DNA of 64,000 nucleotides from Streptococcus mitis bv. 2 str. SK95 (GTDB lineage Bacteria > Bacillota > Bacilli > Lactobacillales > Streptococcaceae), in NCBI RefSeq assembly GCF_000222705.1, contig NZ_AFUB01000023.1, forward strand, positions 124,001 through 188,000, given 5' to 3'. Below the pieces are notes generated by a model, which saw nothing but the letters and a program-made list of their open reading frames with translations, was not told the origin of the DNA and did not search any database. Of the stretch, positions 1 to 7,789 are shown piece after piece. A program made the translations under genes and the position numbers. Each line of letters begins with the position of its first letter. The first letter of the stretch is position 1.

Positions 1-1
1 G

Positions 2-298
2 GAAACTCTCTACAGCAAGGGGGAACTACGCATTCAGGATTTGATTGAAAAAATGCTAGCCACTTCTGGAAACATGACTGTTGTCATTCGAAATATGGTT
101 CGAGATGGATGGATTTCTAGAACTTGTGACCCAAAAGATCGTCGCTCCTTTTTCCTGAAATTAACACCTGCAGGACGCAGAAAAATCGAAGAGGTTCTTC
201 CTGATCATATTGATTCTATCGTAGAAGCACTCAGCATCTTGGAAGATGGCGAAAAGGAAGACTTAATCCGCATTTTAAAAAAATTTAAACATTTGTGA
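2..298 (+). CDS. MarR-family transcriptional regulator, 5' end outside window
   Basis: The frame is open from the first bases of the window, so the gene starts upstream; about 98 residues are visible. They cover the recognition helix and wing of a MarR winged helix (the stretch NMTVVIRNMVRDGWISR, then the charged wing DPKDRRSFFLKLT) and the C-terminal dimerisation helix. MarR proteins are dimeric repressors that often control a neighbouring oxidoreductase or efflux gene and respond to small aromatic or oxidising ligands. Here the next gene on the same strand is an FMN reductase, and a near-palindrome overlaps that gene's promoter. I infer the regulator controls it. The family call is firm; ligand and subfamily cannot be judged. 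Confidence 0.85.
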   Translation, partial: ETLYSKGELRIQDLIEKMLATSGNMTVVIRNMVRDGWISRTCDPKDRRSFFLKLTPAGRRKIEEVLPDHIDSIVEALSILEDGEKEDLIRILKKFKHL

Positions 299-307
299 GC
301 AAAATTA

Positions 308-348
308 TTGCTAATTAGTATCATTTGTTGTAACATAGATGGTAACAA
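308..348 (+). promoter_or_regulatory. promoter of the FMN reductase with overlapping MarR-type palindrome
   Basis: A -35 TTGCTA (308-313) and -10 TAACAT (331-336) are separated by 17 bp. A near-palindrome with arms TTGTAAC and GTAACAA spans 328-348 and covers the -10, a natural place for a repressor such as the MarR protein encoded just upstream. The operator role is inference. Confidence 0.5.
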
Positions 349-389
349 AAGAGTTCGCTCTTTAAATTTTAAACAAAAGGAGACACATC

Positions 390-938
390 ATGTCTAAAAA
401 AGTATTATTTATCGTCGGTTCACTTCGCCAAGGTTCTTTCAACCACCAAATGGCCCTCGAAGCTGAAAAAGTACTTGCCGGAAAAGCGGAAGTTAGCTAT
501 CTTGATTATTCAGCTGTTCCTCTCTTCAGCCAAGATTTAGAAGTTCCAACTCATCCAGCTGTAGCTGCTGCTCGCGAGGCTGTCCTTGCTGCCGATGCCA
601 TCTGGATTTTCTCTCCAGTCTATAACTTCTCTATCCCTGGAACAGTGAAAAACTTGCTTGACTGGCTCTCTCGTGCCATTGACTTGTCTGATACACGTGG
701 TGCTTCTGCCCTCCAAGACAAGTTTGTTACTGTCTCATCTGTAGCCAATGCCGGTCACGATCAACTCTTTGCTATTTACAAAGACCTCTTGCCATTTATC
801 CGTACACAAGTTGTTGGTGACTTTACTGCCGCTCGTGTCAATGACTCTGCTTGGGCAGACGGAAAATTGGTGTTAGAAGAAGCAACTGCTTCATCACTTG
901 CCAAACAAGCGGACGACCTTCTTGCAGCCATCAACTAA
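390..938 (+). CDS. NADPH-dependent FMN reductase / flavodoxin-fold oxidoreductase
   Basis: This 182-residue protein has a flavodoxin-like fold. The N-terminal GSLRQGSFNHQMA is the phosphate-binding loop of the NAD(P)H:FMN reductase (FMN_red) family, and SPVYNFSIPGTVKNLLDW is the typical second flavin-contacting segment. It probably uses NAD(P)H to reduce FMN or quinone/azo-type substrates in the cytoplasm; the substrate is not deducible. The start is supported by AAAGGAG upstream. It follows the MarR gene and ends at a strong hairpin shared with the convergent yaaA. Likely repressed by the upstream MarR protein (inference). Confidence 0.85.
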   Translation: MSKKVLFIVGSLRQGSFNHQMALEAEKVLAGKAEVSYLDYSAVPLFSQDLEVPTHPAVAAAREAVLAADAIWIFSPVYNFSIPGTVKNLLDWLSRAIDLSDTRGASALQDKFVTVSSVANAGHDQLFAIYKDLLPFIRTQVVGDFTAARVNDSAWADGKLVLEEATASSLAKQADDLLAAIN

Positions 939-944
939 TCCAGC

Positions 945-972
945 AAAAACCAGCTCGAATGAGCTGGTTTTA
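945..972. terminator. bidirectional terminator between FMN reductase and yaaA
   Basis: A perfect 10-bp stem (AAACCAGCTC / GAGCTGGTTT) with a GAAT loop has a U-run on both strands, so it serves the two convergent genes. It overlaps the yaaA stop codon. Confidence 0.85.
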
Positions 973-1698
973 TGCTTGTTTCACAAAGACGAGTTCTAAA
1001 TCACTTGATAAATCAGGTCGGTAGTCAAAGCCGGCAAAACTGAGCTTGCGAGCTTGTTCGACAGTTTGAACTTGCCCTTCTATCAAGGCGGTCAAAAAGG
1101 CGCCACGGGCTTTTTTTGAAATGGTTGAGTGAATCTTCAGCTGACCTGCCTTGTTCTCCATAAATTTGAAGGTCACCATCTTTTCTCTGATTTCCTTCGA
1201 AAATACAGTTTCAAACTCTGATGATAGGAGTGAGAATATCAAGTCCTCATCCTGAAGTGCCTCATCGTAGGCTGATTTCCAATGACTCTTTAAGGTTTTT
1301 CCAGCCACTTTTAATTTCATCAAGAAGTCCAAACGGTGAGGAGCCATGGGCGATAAGGCGGGGATAACACCGTATAAAGCCGAGGTAATCAGGACATGAT
1401 TTTCAAGATAGGTTTGTTCAGTCTCGGTTAACCCATCTCGTTTGATGTGGCGATACATAAGACCATCAAAGAGTTTCAAAGCTGGATAGTTTTTAGCCCT
1501 TCGATCTTTTAGAGCTTGAATATGGCTGTACTCTTCTTCTGCTTTCTCGGCAGAAACCTTATAAAAAGTCTCTAATTCACTAGCTGAGTAATGCGCCAGT
1601 GAGTCAAGGACTGCCTGACTTTCTTCACTCAAGGGGAGCGGTTCGATACAAGGAAGGTTTGTGTTCATTTCTTTGGCTGTTGGGATTAAAATTTTCAT
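970..1698 (-). CDS. yaaA: YaaA family peroxide-stress protein (UPF0246)
   Basis: The 242-residue protein matches the YaaA/DUF328 family in length and in motifs: the N-terminal MKILIPTAKEM, the central LFDGLMYRHI, and the C-terminal STISKKARGAFL and FAGFDYRPDLS. In E. coli YaaA lowers free iron during hydrogen peroxide stress and binds DNA; in streptococci its role is less defined. No Shine-Dalgarno precedes the ATG and the -10 box ends only six bases upstream, so the message may be leaderless. It is transcribed alone, between a bidirectional terminator and the terminator of the upstream membrane-protein gene. Confidence 0.85.
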   Translation of the reverse strand: MKILIPTAKEMNTNLPCIEPLPLSEESQAVLDSLAHYSASELETFYKVSAEKAEEEYSHIQALKDRRAKNYPALKLFDGLMYRHIKRDGLTETEQTYLENHVLITSALYGVIPALSPMAPHRLDFLMKLKVAGKTLKSHWKSAYDEALQDEDLIFSLLSSEFETVFSKEIREKMVTFKFMENKAGQLKIHSTISKKARGAFLTALIEGQVQTVEQARKLSFAGFDYRPDLSSDLELVFVKQA

Positions 1699-1704
1699 AT
1701 TGTT

Positions 1705-1733
1705 AGTGTAGCATATTTTTCAATCACGACCAA
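1705..1733 (-). promoter_or_regulatory. yaaA promoter (possibly giving a leaderless mRNA)
   Basis: Reading the minus strand, -35 TTGGTC (1733-1728), a 17-bp spacer and -10 TACACT (1710-1705). The start codon begins at 1698, about where transcription should start, and no ribosome binding site is visible. Confidence 0.5.
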
Positions 1734-1743
1734 GAATTTCATC

Positions 1744-1771
1744 TTAAAAACCTCAGTTCATACCGAGGTTT
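1744..1771 (-). terminator. terminator of the membrane-protein gene
   Basis: Minus-strand stem AAACCTC / GAGGTTT followed by a T-run, directly after the stop codon at 1775. Confidence 0.75.
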
Positions 1772-1774
1772 CTT

Positions 1775-3370
1775 TTACTTGACTTTAAAGGTTTTGAGAT
1801 AATTATCTTTTCCAACTAGACCTTCAAAGGATTGGCCATTTTCAAGGTAAGGAAGGTCATCTGACACTGAGGCCTTGACCTTATAAATCTTGCCATCAAC
1901 TTTAAAGAAGTAGACGGTGTCACCCTTGATAACAGCTGATTTAAGGTCTGAGACGATTCCCTTAATGTTTTCTACCGTTTCATTATCCAGCTCGAGGTCA
2001 TTTTTATTGGCATATTTGCTGAGGAGTTCATCTACTGTAGCTGCTACGATAACGTTTTGGTACTCTACTGCATCAACTAAAGCATACTCCTTAACCAAGC
2101 CTGCATTGTCCTTCAAGCCCATGATGTAGAGCGGTTTATCGTTGAGATTGACAAGGATAGGGAAGGTAGCCTTGTAGGCCTTCTCCTGAACGGCTCCTTC
2201 AGCTGAAGCACGGGCAGATTCTTCGGTTGCTGATGCTAGATTGTACTTGGTGATTTCACCAGTTCGCATGTTTTCAAGGATAAATCCTAAATTACTTTCA
2301 TCAGCATTTGCTGAAGTCACCCCTGTGTAGAGATAAATGTCATTTCCGATAGAAAGATAGTTATAACCTTCCGTCGTTTGGGTAACATTTTTCTTAGAAA
2401 TCAAGGCATTCCAAAAACCGTCTTTATACTTGCCGTTGTAGTTGATTTGCTGGATGGTTTCTTCGGCGGGATAGACACGGTCCACCCATTCTGGCACCTC
2501 ATCCAAGCTGTATTCCTTGGTTTCTCCATTGGTGGCGTCTAAGATAATAACAGATGAAGGACGAGGTACTCCTAGACCAAACTGTTTTTGATAAACGGTT
2601 GCTACATAGAAAGGATTGCCTTCATCATCCACCTCAAAGGATGGGGTTTTAAAAATCTTGGTTGGATACTTGATCCGAAGATGGCGTTTGACGTCTCGGT
2701 TAAAATACTCGGAGTCCGAATACTTCATCGGTGTTTTCAAATCCACCAATTCCGCATTTCCTGTCACCATATCAACCTTGATATACTCACCAATTCCCTT
2801 GGACTGATTATTAAACCATTTAATCGGGTCAGCATACTCCAAAGGTGTTACCCGATAGGGTTTGCCATCGACCGTCAGCTGGGTATAGGTATCTGCTGCT
2901 ACGTACTGGGATACCTTATCCGTCAGAGAGCCCAGATAACGATCACCAATCTTTTCTGCAGTGCTCCGATCTAGGATTGGAACCTTACTGGTATCACTCT
3001 TAGGAAAATCTTTAAAGTCTTTTTCGGTGATAGAGACCACATTAGCATAGTTTTTTGCTTGGAAAAAGCTTGATGTCACTAAGCTTACCAGACCAGCAAG
3101 GGCAAAGATAAGGCCTGCAGCCAGCAACAATCCTCCACCTAATTTATTAAAATGAAGCCCTTCTAGATTGAGTTCGTTTGCAACCTTTCCATGACGTACA
3201 TGAACTGTCTTGAGGAGATTGGTATCCCTTCGAAAACTAAACAAAATCCCCATCACCACCAGATGCACACAGAGAAAGAAGATGAATTCCCAACTGGTAA
3301 GATTGAAGGGTGGCAAAAAGATATACCAAGTCGTTGCGATAAAAACAAGTTCAAAGAGTATACGTTTCAT
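1775..3370 (-). CDS. conserved membrane-anchored protein with large extracellular domain, function unknown
   Basis: I do not recognise a named family in this 531-residue protein. The N-terminus holds two hydrophobic segments (about residues 5-24 and 27-46), a basic cytoplasmic stretch (RRDTNLLKTVHVRHGK) and a third strong membrane segment (about 76-101, rich in Leu, Ala and Gly). The remaining ~430 residues are probably outside the cell: beta-rich, with repeated patterns such as VDMVTGNAELVDL and IILDATNGETKEYSL that resemble small beta-hairpin units. A very similar gene occupies this place in pneumococcal genomes as I remember them. It lies 11 bp downstream of the deformylase-like gene and is probably co-transcribed with it. 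Cell-envelope role is only a guess. Confidence 0.75.
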   Translation of the reverse strand: MKRILFELVFIATTWYIFLPPFNLTSWEFIFFLCVHLVVMGILFSFRRDTNLLKTVHVRHGKVANELNLEGLHFNKLGGGLLLAAGLIFALAGLVSLVTSSFFQAKNYANVVSITEKDFKDFPKSDTSKVPILDRSTAEKIGDRYLGSLTDKVSQYVAADTYTQLTVDGKPYRVTPLEYADPIKWFNNQSKGIGEYIKVDMVTGNAELVDLKTPMKYSDSEYFNRDVKRHLRIKYPTKIFKTPSFEVDDEGNPFYVATVYQKQFGLGVPRPSSVIILDATNGETKEYSLDEVPEWVDRVYPAEETIQQINYNGKYKDGFWNALISKKNVTQTTEGYNYLSIGNDIYLYTGVTSANADESNLGFILENMRTGEITKYNLASATEESARASAEGAVQEKAYKATFPILVNLNDKPLYIMGLKDNAGLVKEYALVDAVEYQNVIVAATVDELLSKYANKNDLELDNETVENIKGIVSDLKSAVIKGDTVYFFKVDGKIYKVKASVSDDLPYLENGQSFEGLVGKDNYLKTFKVK

Positions 3371-3381
3371 CTGAGTTCCTC

Positions 3382-3792
3382 CTAAATAATCCGTCCTTCC
3401 AAATGATCCAGTTCATGCTGGCAGATCTGAGCTGGAAAGCCTGTCAGCGTAATAATCTGCTCCTGCCACTTGCTATCGCGATAGGAAACCTTAATCGTTT
3501 CGTAACGAGTCGTTGGCCGTACCCCAGTCAAGGACAAACAACCTTCCTCGGTCTCGTAAGGTCCTTTGTAGGAAAGGAGAATAGGGTTAAACATGACCAT
3601 GGGAACTAGGCCAAGATTAATGATAATCACGCGCTTCTGGACACCAATCATATTGGCCGCTAGACCAACACAGGTCTCGCGATTGGCAAGCAGGGTATCC
3701 TGTAAATCTCTAACCAGATAAAGGTCTTCCTGACTTGCAGCTTTCGAAACTTGCGACAGGAATAAGACATCTCGGACAATTTTCTTTTCCAT
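3382..3792 (-). CDS. peptide deformylase-like protein with altered motif I
   Basis: The 136-residue product has the three deformylase motifs in order. Motif II (EGCLS) and motif III (QHELDHLEG, metal-binding HExxH) are intact. Motif I, normally GxGLAAxQ, reads CVGLAANM, so the first Gly is Cys and the catalytic-site Gln is Asn. Bacterial deformylases remove the N-formyl group from nascent proteins using a metal held by the motif II Cys and the two motif III His. The altered motif I suggests weak or different activity; streptococci normally have another, essential deformylase elsewhere. The start was set at 3792, where AAGGAG lies seven bases upstream, rather than the longer frame to 3954. An extended -10 promoter precedes it. 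Confidence 0.8.
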   Translation of the reverse strand: MEKKIVRDVLFLSQVSKAASQEDLYLVRDLQDTLLANRETCVGLAANMIGVQKRVIIINLGLVPMVMFNPILLSYKGPYETEEGCLSLTGVRPTTRYETIKVSYRDSKWQEQIITLTGFPAQICQHELDHLEGRII

Positions 3793-3819
3793 TTCTTTCA
3801 CTCCTTGCCATTTTACTTT

Positions 3820-3828
3820 ATTATAGCA
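3820..3828 (-). promoter_or_regulatory. extended -10 promoter of the deformylase-like gene
   Basis: Minus strand TG-C-TATAAT (3828-3820), about 25 bases upstream of the start codon. No good -35 is seen, as is common with extended -10 promoters. Confidence 0.55.
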
Positions 3829-3863
3829 CAAAAGTGGATAACTCCTAACTATTCTCCTCAAAT

Positions 3864-3891
3864 GCAAAAAAAGCCATCCGAAGATGACTTT
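3864..3891 (-). terminator. caxP terminator
   Basis: Minus-strand stem AAAGTCATC / GATGGCTTT closed by a TTCG tetraloop and followed by a long T-run; it overlaps the last bases before the caxP stop at 3896. Confidence 0.85.
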
Positions 3892-3895
3892 CTTT

Positions 3896-6592
3896 TTAAA
3901 TCGCGTTCTTATCAAAACCAAGCTTGCGTTGAACAAACTTAACGATTTCGACAATGAGTATCATTGAGAAGCTTCCGCCCATAACGATTACCCATTGTGA
4001 TAAGTCTAGTTTGGTTACGTGGAAGATTCCTTCAAGCGGTTCTACGACGATTGTTGCCATGAGAAGGATGAAGGATACCAAGATGGACCAGTTGAAAGTT
4101 TTAGATTTAAATGGACCAACAGTCAAAATAGACTGGTAAACAGATTTTACATTGTAGGCATGGAAGAGCTGGATCAAACCAAGTGTTACAAAGGCCATAG
4201 TAAGAGCATCAGCGTGGATAGCTTGATTGTCACCCACATGAACTGGGTAAAGAAGGGCAAGACCATAAACAGCCAGAACAAGGGCACCTTGAAGGAGACC
4301 TTGATAGATGATAGAACTCATGACCCCACCTGAGAAGAAACTTGACTTGCGTCCACGTGGTTTGTGGGTCATAACACCTGGCTCAGCTGGCTCAACACCG
4401 AGAGCGATAGCTGGGAAGGTATCGGTTACCAAGTTGATCCACAAAAGATGGACTGGCTGTAAGACATCCCAACCAAACAAGGTTGATAAGAAGATGGTCA
4501 AAACTTCAGCCGTATTGGCAGAAAGCAGATATTGAATGGTCTTTTGAATGTTTGAAAAGACCTTACGTCCTTCTTCAACTGCGACGATGATGGTCGCAAA
4601 GTTATCATCCGCAAGAATCATGTCAGATGCTCCCTTAGAAACCTCTGTACCAGTGATTCCCATACCGATACCGATATCGGCTGTTTTCAGAGCTGGTGCA
4701 TCGTTAACACCATCACCTGTCATGGCAACGACCTTACCTTGGTTTTGCCACGCTTTCACGATACGAACCTTGTGTTCTGGAGATACGCGCGCGTAAACAG
4801 AGTATTGACCAACTACTTTTTCAAATTCTTCATCAGACAGTTCGTTGAGCTCAGCACCTGTCAAAACATGGTCTTCTGAATCATTTTCATCGATAATTCC
4901 CAAACGTTTGGCAATGGCTTCTGCTGTGTCTTGGTGGTCACCAGTGATCATGATTGGACGAATTCCCGCTTCCTTGGCCACACGAACAGCTTCTGCTGCT
5001 TCGGCACGTTCAGGGTCAATCATCCCAATCAAACCAGTAAAGATCAAGTTGTTTTCAAGATCTTCAGAAGTCAAGTTCTCTGGAATGCTATCAATAATCT
5101 TATAAGCACCAGCCAGCACGCGCAGAGCTTGGTGAGCCATTTCAGAGTTATTTGTGTGAATTAAGTCATTGACTTGATTATCAATCGGAGCGACATCTCC
5201 AGCTTTATCACGAGCAACACAACGTTTCAAGAGTTGATCTGGAGCCCCTTTGACTGCTACGAGGAATTTACCATCTGGCAATGGGTGAACCGTTGACATG
5301 AGTTTACGATCTGAGTCAAACGGTAACTCAGCTACACGAGGATATTTCTCTAAAAATCCTTTGACATCGTAGCCCTTGTCCAAGGAATACTGAATGAAGG
5401 CTGTTTCGGTTGGGTCACCAATCAGGTTTCCCTCAGCATCAATCTTGGTATCATTAGCTAAGACAACTGAACGAAGTAGTGGCATGTCCAAGCCAAGTTC
5501 AATATCATCAGCTGAGTCATGTAGGACTGCGTCATAGAAGACTTTCTCGACTGTCATCTTGTTCATGGTAAGCGTACCAGTCTTATCAGAAGCGATAATC
5601 TCAGTCGAACCAAGCGTTTCAACTGCTGGCAACTTACGAACAATAGAGTTTCGTTTAGCCAAAACTTGAGTACCAAGGGCAAGAACGATGGTTACGATAG
5701 CAGGAAGCCCTTCGGGAATGGCTGCAACAGCAAGCGCAACAGAGGTCATCAACTCACCAAGTGGATCTTTACCTTGAATGAAGACTCCAACTACAAAAGT
5801 AACAAGGGCAATGACCAAAATTGCATAGGTCAAGACCTTAGAAAGGTTGTTCAAGTTTTGTTTGAGTGGTGTATCCGTCTCATCCGCATCTTGGAGCATG
5901 CCAGCGATATGACCAACTTCCGTGTACATACCTGTATTAACAACAACACCAAGACCACGACCATAAGTCACGTTTGAGTTTTGGAAGGCCATATTGACAC
6001 GGTCACCAATTCCAGCATCGGCAGCAAGCTCGACTGTCAAGTCTTTTTCAACTGGAACAGACTCACCTGTCAAGGCAGCTTCTTCGATTTTGAGTGAATT
6101 GGCTTCTAGCAAACGTAGGTCTGCTGGTACTACGTCACCTGCTTCAAGGGCAACGATATCTCCTGGCACCAATTCTTTGGAATCAATCTCTGCCATGTGC
6201 CCATCACGAATAACGCGAGCAGCTGGACTAGACATAGACTTGAGGGCTTCGATGGCTTCTTCTGCTTTTCCTTCTTGGTAAACACCGAAGGCTGCGTTGA
6301 TGATAACCACGGCTAGAATGATAATGGCATCTGCGATATCTTCCCCACCAGAAGTTATGACTGATAAGATAGCTGCAACAACTAGGATGATAATCATCAA
6401 ATCCTTAAACTGTTCGATGAATTTAACCAAGAGAGATTTTTTCTCACCCTCTTCAAGTTCATTGCGCCCATATTCAGCTAAGCGTTTCTGCGCTTCGCTT
6501 GACGAAAGGCCTTGCTCAGTTGCTTCAACCGACTTCAAGACCTCTTCGGGACTTTGAGTATAAAACGCTTGGCGTTTTTGTTCTTTTGACAT
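3896..6592 (-). CDS. caxP: P-type cation (Ca2+/Mn2+) exporting ATPase CaxP/MgtA
   Basis: This is an 898-residue P2A-type ATPase. It has the N-terminal actuator motif LTGES, the transmembrane-4 ion-site motif AAIPEGLPA, the phosphorylation motif DKTGTLT (around residue 336), the nucleotide-binding KGAPD and the hinge TGDGVNDAPAL, with ten predicted membrane helices. P2A pumps of this position in streptococci export Ca2+ and Mn2+. The start at 6592 has AAGGAGGAG close upstream; the longer frame to 6670 runs into the leader RNA and was rejected. A long 5' leader holds a yybP-ykoY riboswitch, so expression is expected to rise with manganese. MntE, the CDF manganese exporter, lies 4 kb away, separated by a glycan cluster. 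Confidence 0.9.
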   Translation of the reverse strand: MSKEQKRQAFYTQSPEEVLKSVEATEQGLSSSEAQKRLAEYGRNELEEGEKKSLLVKFIEQFKDLMIIILVVAAILSVITSGGEDIADAIIILAVVIINAAFGVYQEGKAEEAIEALKSMSSPAARVIRDGHMAEIDSKELVPGDIVALEAGDVVPADLRLLEANSLKIEEAALTGESVPVEKDLTVELAADAGIGDRVNMAFQNSNVTYGRGLGVVVNTGMYTEVGHIAGMLQDADETDTPLKQNLNNLSKVLTYAILVIALVTFVVGVFIQGKDPLGELMTSVALAVAAIPEGLPAIVTIVLALGTQVLAKRNSIVRKLPAVETLGSTEIIASDKTGTLTMNKMTVEKVFYDAVLHDSADDIELGLDMPLLRSVVLANDTKIDAEGNLIGDPTETAFIQYSLDKGYDVKGFLEKYPRVAELPFDSDRKLMSTVHPLPDGKFLVAVKGAPDQLLKRCVARDKAGDVAPIDNQVNDLIHTNNSEMAHQALRVLAGAYKIIDSIPENLTSEDLENNLIFTGLIGMIDPERAEAAEAVRVAKEAGIRPIMITGDHQDTAEAIAKRLGIIDENDSEDHVLTGAELNELSDEEFEKVVGQYSVYARVSPEHKVRIVKAWQNQGKVVAMTGDGVNDAPALKTADIGIGMGITGTEVSKGASDMILADDNFATIIVAVEEGRKVFSNIQKTIQYLLSANTAEVLTIFLSTLFGWDVLQPVHLLWINLVTDTFPAIALGVEPAEPGVMTHKPRGRKSSFFSGGVMSSIIYQGLLQGALVLAVYGLALLYPVHVGDNQAIHADALTMAFVTLGLIQLFHAYNVKSVYQSILTVGPFKSKTFNWSILVSFILLMATIVVEPLEGIFHVTKLDLSQWVIVMGGSFSMILIVEIVKFVQRKLGFDKNAI

Positions 6593-6647
6593 GTGTCTCC
6601 TCCTTGACTTTGTGTGCAAAACAAGCTCTCTTTTGGTTTTATGACAA

Positions 6648-6769
6648 ACAAAAAGAGACCTGTTAATCATAACAAGTCTCGCTGTTTAAGATAGCGCCGG
6701 AAAGAATACTTTTCAGTATAAAATTCGGAATGACGACACTATCACAGGTTTCTGCCAGCTACTCCCTTG
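6648..6769 (-). ncRNA. yybP-ykoY manganese riboswitch with terminator expression platform
   Basis: On the minus strand the leader opens with CAAGGGAGTAGCTGGC, contains GTGTCGTCAT and CCGGCGC, and closes with CAGCGAGACTTG, the conserved landmarks of the yybP-ykoY aptamer. CAAG (6769-6766) can pair with CTTG (6676-6673) as P1. The same 3' strand, GAGACTTGTT (6680-6671), also forms a 10-bp hairpin with AACAGGTCTC (6664-6655) followed by TTTTTG, a proper terminator. Ligand-stabilised P1 would block the terminator, which fits Mn2+-induced expression of caxP. A second possible hairpin with the later AAAAGAGAGCTTGTT segment exists. Riboswitch identity is from motif recognition; ligand is from the family. 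Confidence 0.85.
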
Positions 6770-6778
6770 AGTAGTACT

Positions 6779-6806
6779 ATTATATCAAAATTTGAAAAAT
6801 TTTCAA
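6779..6806 (-). promoter_or_regulatory. caxP promoter
   Basis: Minus strand -35 TTGAAA (6806-6801), 16-bp spacer, -10 TATAAT (6784-6779). Transcription would start just before the riboswitch. The promoter overlaps the 3' end of the upstream glycosyltransferase gene. Confidence 0.7.
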
Positions 6807-7789
6807 GAATTAAAATCCGATGAAACACCATCTGTATCAAAAGTACGATCGCTGATAATATACCTAGGACGACGTTTCGTTTCTAGATAAATCTTTCCAA
6901 CATACTCACCAATTACGCCCAAACTAATCAATTGAACTCCACCAAGTAGGCTAACTATTGCATAGGTGCTCGCCCATCCAGCCACGACTGTACCAGCAAG
7001 TTTGCTCCATACAACCCAAATAATCAATAAAAAACTAAAGAGAGAGGTCAGAACTCCTAGACTTGTAATCAACCTTATCGGTTTGATTGATAAACTAGTA
7101 ATACCATCCATAGCCAAACCAAGCATTTTTGATAGTGGATAGTGACTTTCACCAGCAATTCGTTCATGGCGCTTATATGAAACGTAAGAATATTTAAAGC
7201 CAACTAAAGGCATTAAACCACGAAGAAAAAGATTGACTTCAGTAAATTTTTCTAACTCCTTCAGGAATCTTTTAGAAACCAATCGATAGTCTGCATGGTT
7301 AAAAACAACATCTGCTCCAAACAGGCGTAGCACTTTATAAAAACCTTCAGCTGTAATTCGTTTAAAAGTAGAATCCGTATCACGGTTATCTCGTACACCG
7401 TAGACAATTTCAGAACCACTTTTATACTCAGAAACCATCTTGTCCATGCAATTAATGTCATCTTGTCCATCAGCATCAATGGTAATAACTATATCAGCAA
7501 ACTGAATGGCCTCATACATACCTGCAAGGACACTACTTTGATGCCCCCTGTTACGACTTTGTGACACACCAACTACAGAAGGGATGGTTTTAGCATAACT
7601 TTCTATCAGTTCCCAAGTCCGATCCTTACTACCATCATTTACATACATAATTTTGCTAAGAGGATGGATTTCTTCTTTCTTTACTAATTGTTCAATTTTT
7701 TCAACAAACATTGGATTAGTATGTGGTAAGACTTGCTCTTCGTTATAACATGGAACAACGATATATAAAATTGGCTTGTGTCTACTCAT
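6803..7789 (-). CDS. GT2 glycosyltransferase, GtrB/DPM1-like (undecaprenyl-phosphate sugar transferase)
   Basis: The 328-residue protein has a GT-A domain (VPCYNEEQVLP; metal-binding region ITIDADGQDD near residue 103; VYGVRDNRDTDSTFKR) followed by two C-terminal membrane helices (about 235-260 and 270-295) and the tail GEYVGKIYLETKRRPRYI. This layout belongs to GtrB/CsbB-type enzymes that load a sugar from a nucleotide donor onto undecaprenyl phosphate at the inner membrane face. The lipid-linked sugar is then flipped and used by a multi-pass transferase. Its start overlaps the acyltransferase gene by 8 bp, so the two are co-translated. The polytopic partner would be the frameshifted gene upstream. 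The donor sugar cannot be deduced. Confidence 0.85.
   Translation of the reverse strand: MSRHKPILYIVVPCYNEEQVLPHTNPMFVEKIEQLVKKEEIHPLSKIMYVNDGSKDRTWELIESYAKTIPSVVGVSQSRNRGHQSSVLAGMYEAIQFADIVITIDADGQDDINCMDKMVSEYKSGSEIVYGVRDNRDTDSTFKRITAEGFYKVLRLFGADVVFNHADYRLVSKRFLKELEKFTEVNLFLRGLMPLVGFKYSYVSYKRHERIAGESHYPLSKMLGLAMDGITSLSIKPIRLITSLGVLTSLFSFLLIIWVVWSKLAGTVVAGWASTYAIVSLLGGVQLISLGVIGEYVGKIYLETKRRPRYIISDRTFDTDGVSSDFNS

Noticed and set aside
4548-5977. Several plus-strand frames of 80-100 codons inside caxP
   Set aside because: All are shadows of the long, strongly conserved ATPase frame.
6593-6670. 26-residue N-terminal extension of CaxP
   Set aside because: It would be read from the riboswitch terminator region and lacks a ribosome site, while 6592 has a very good one.
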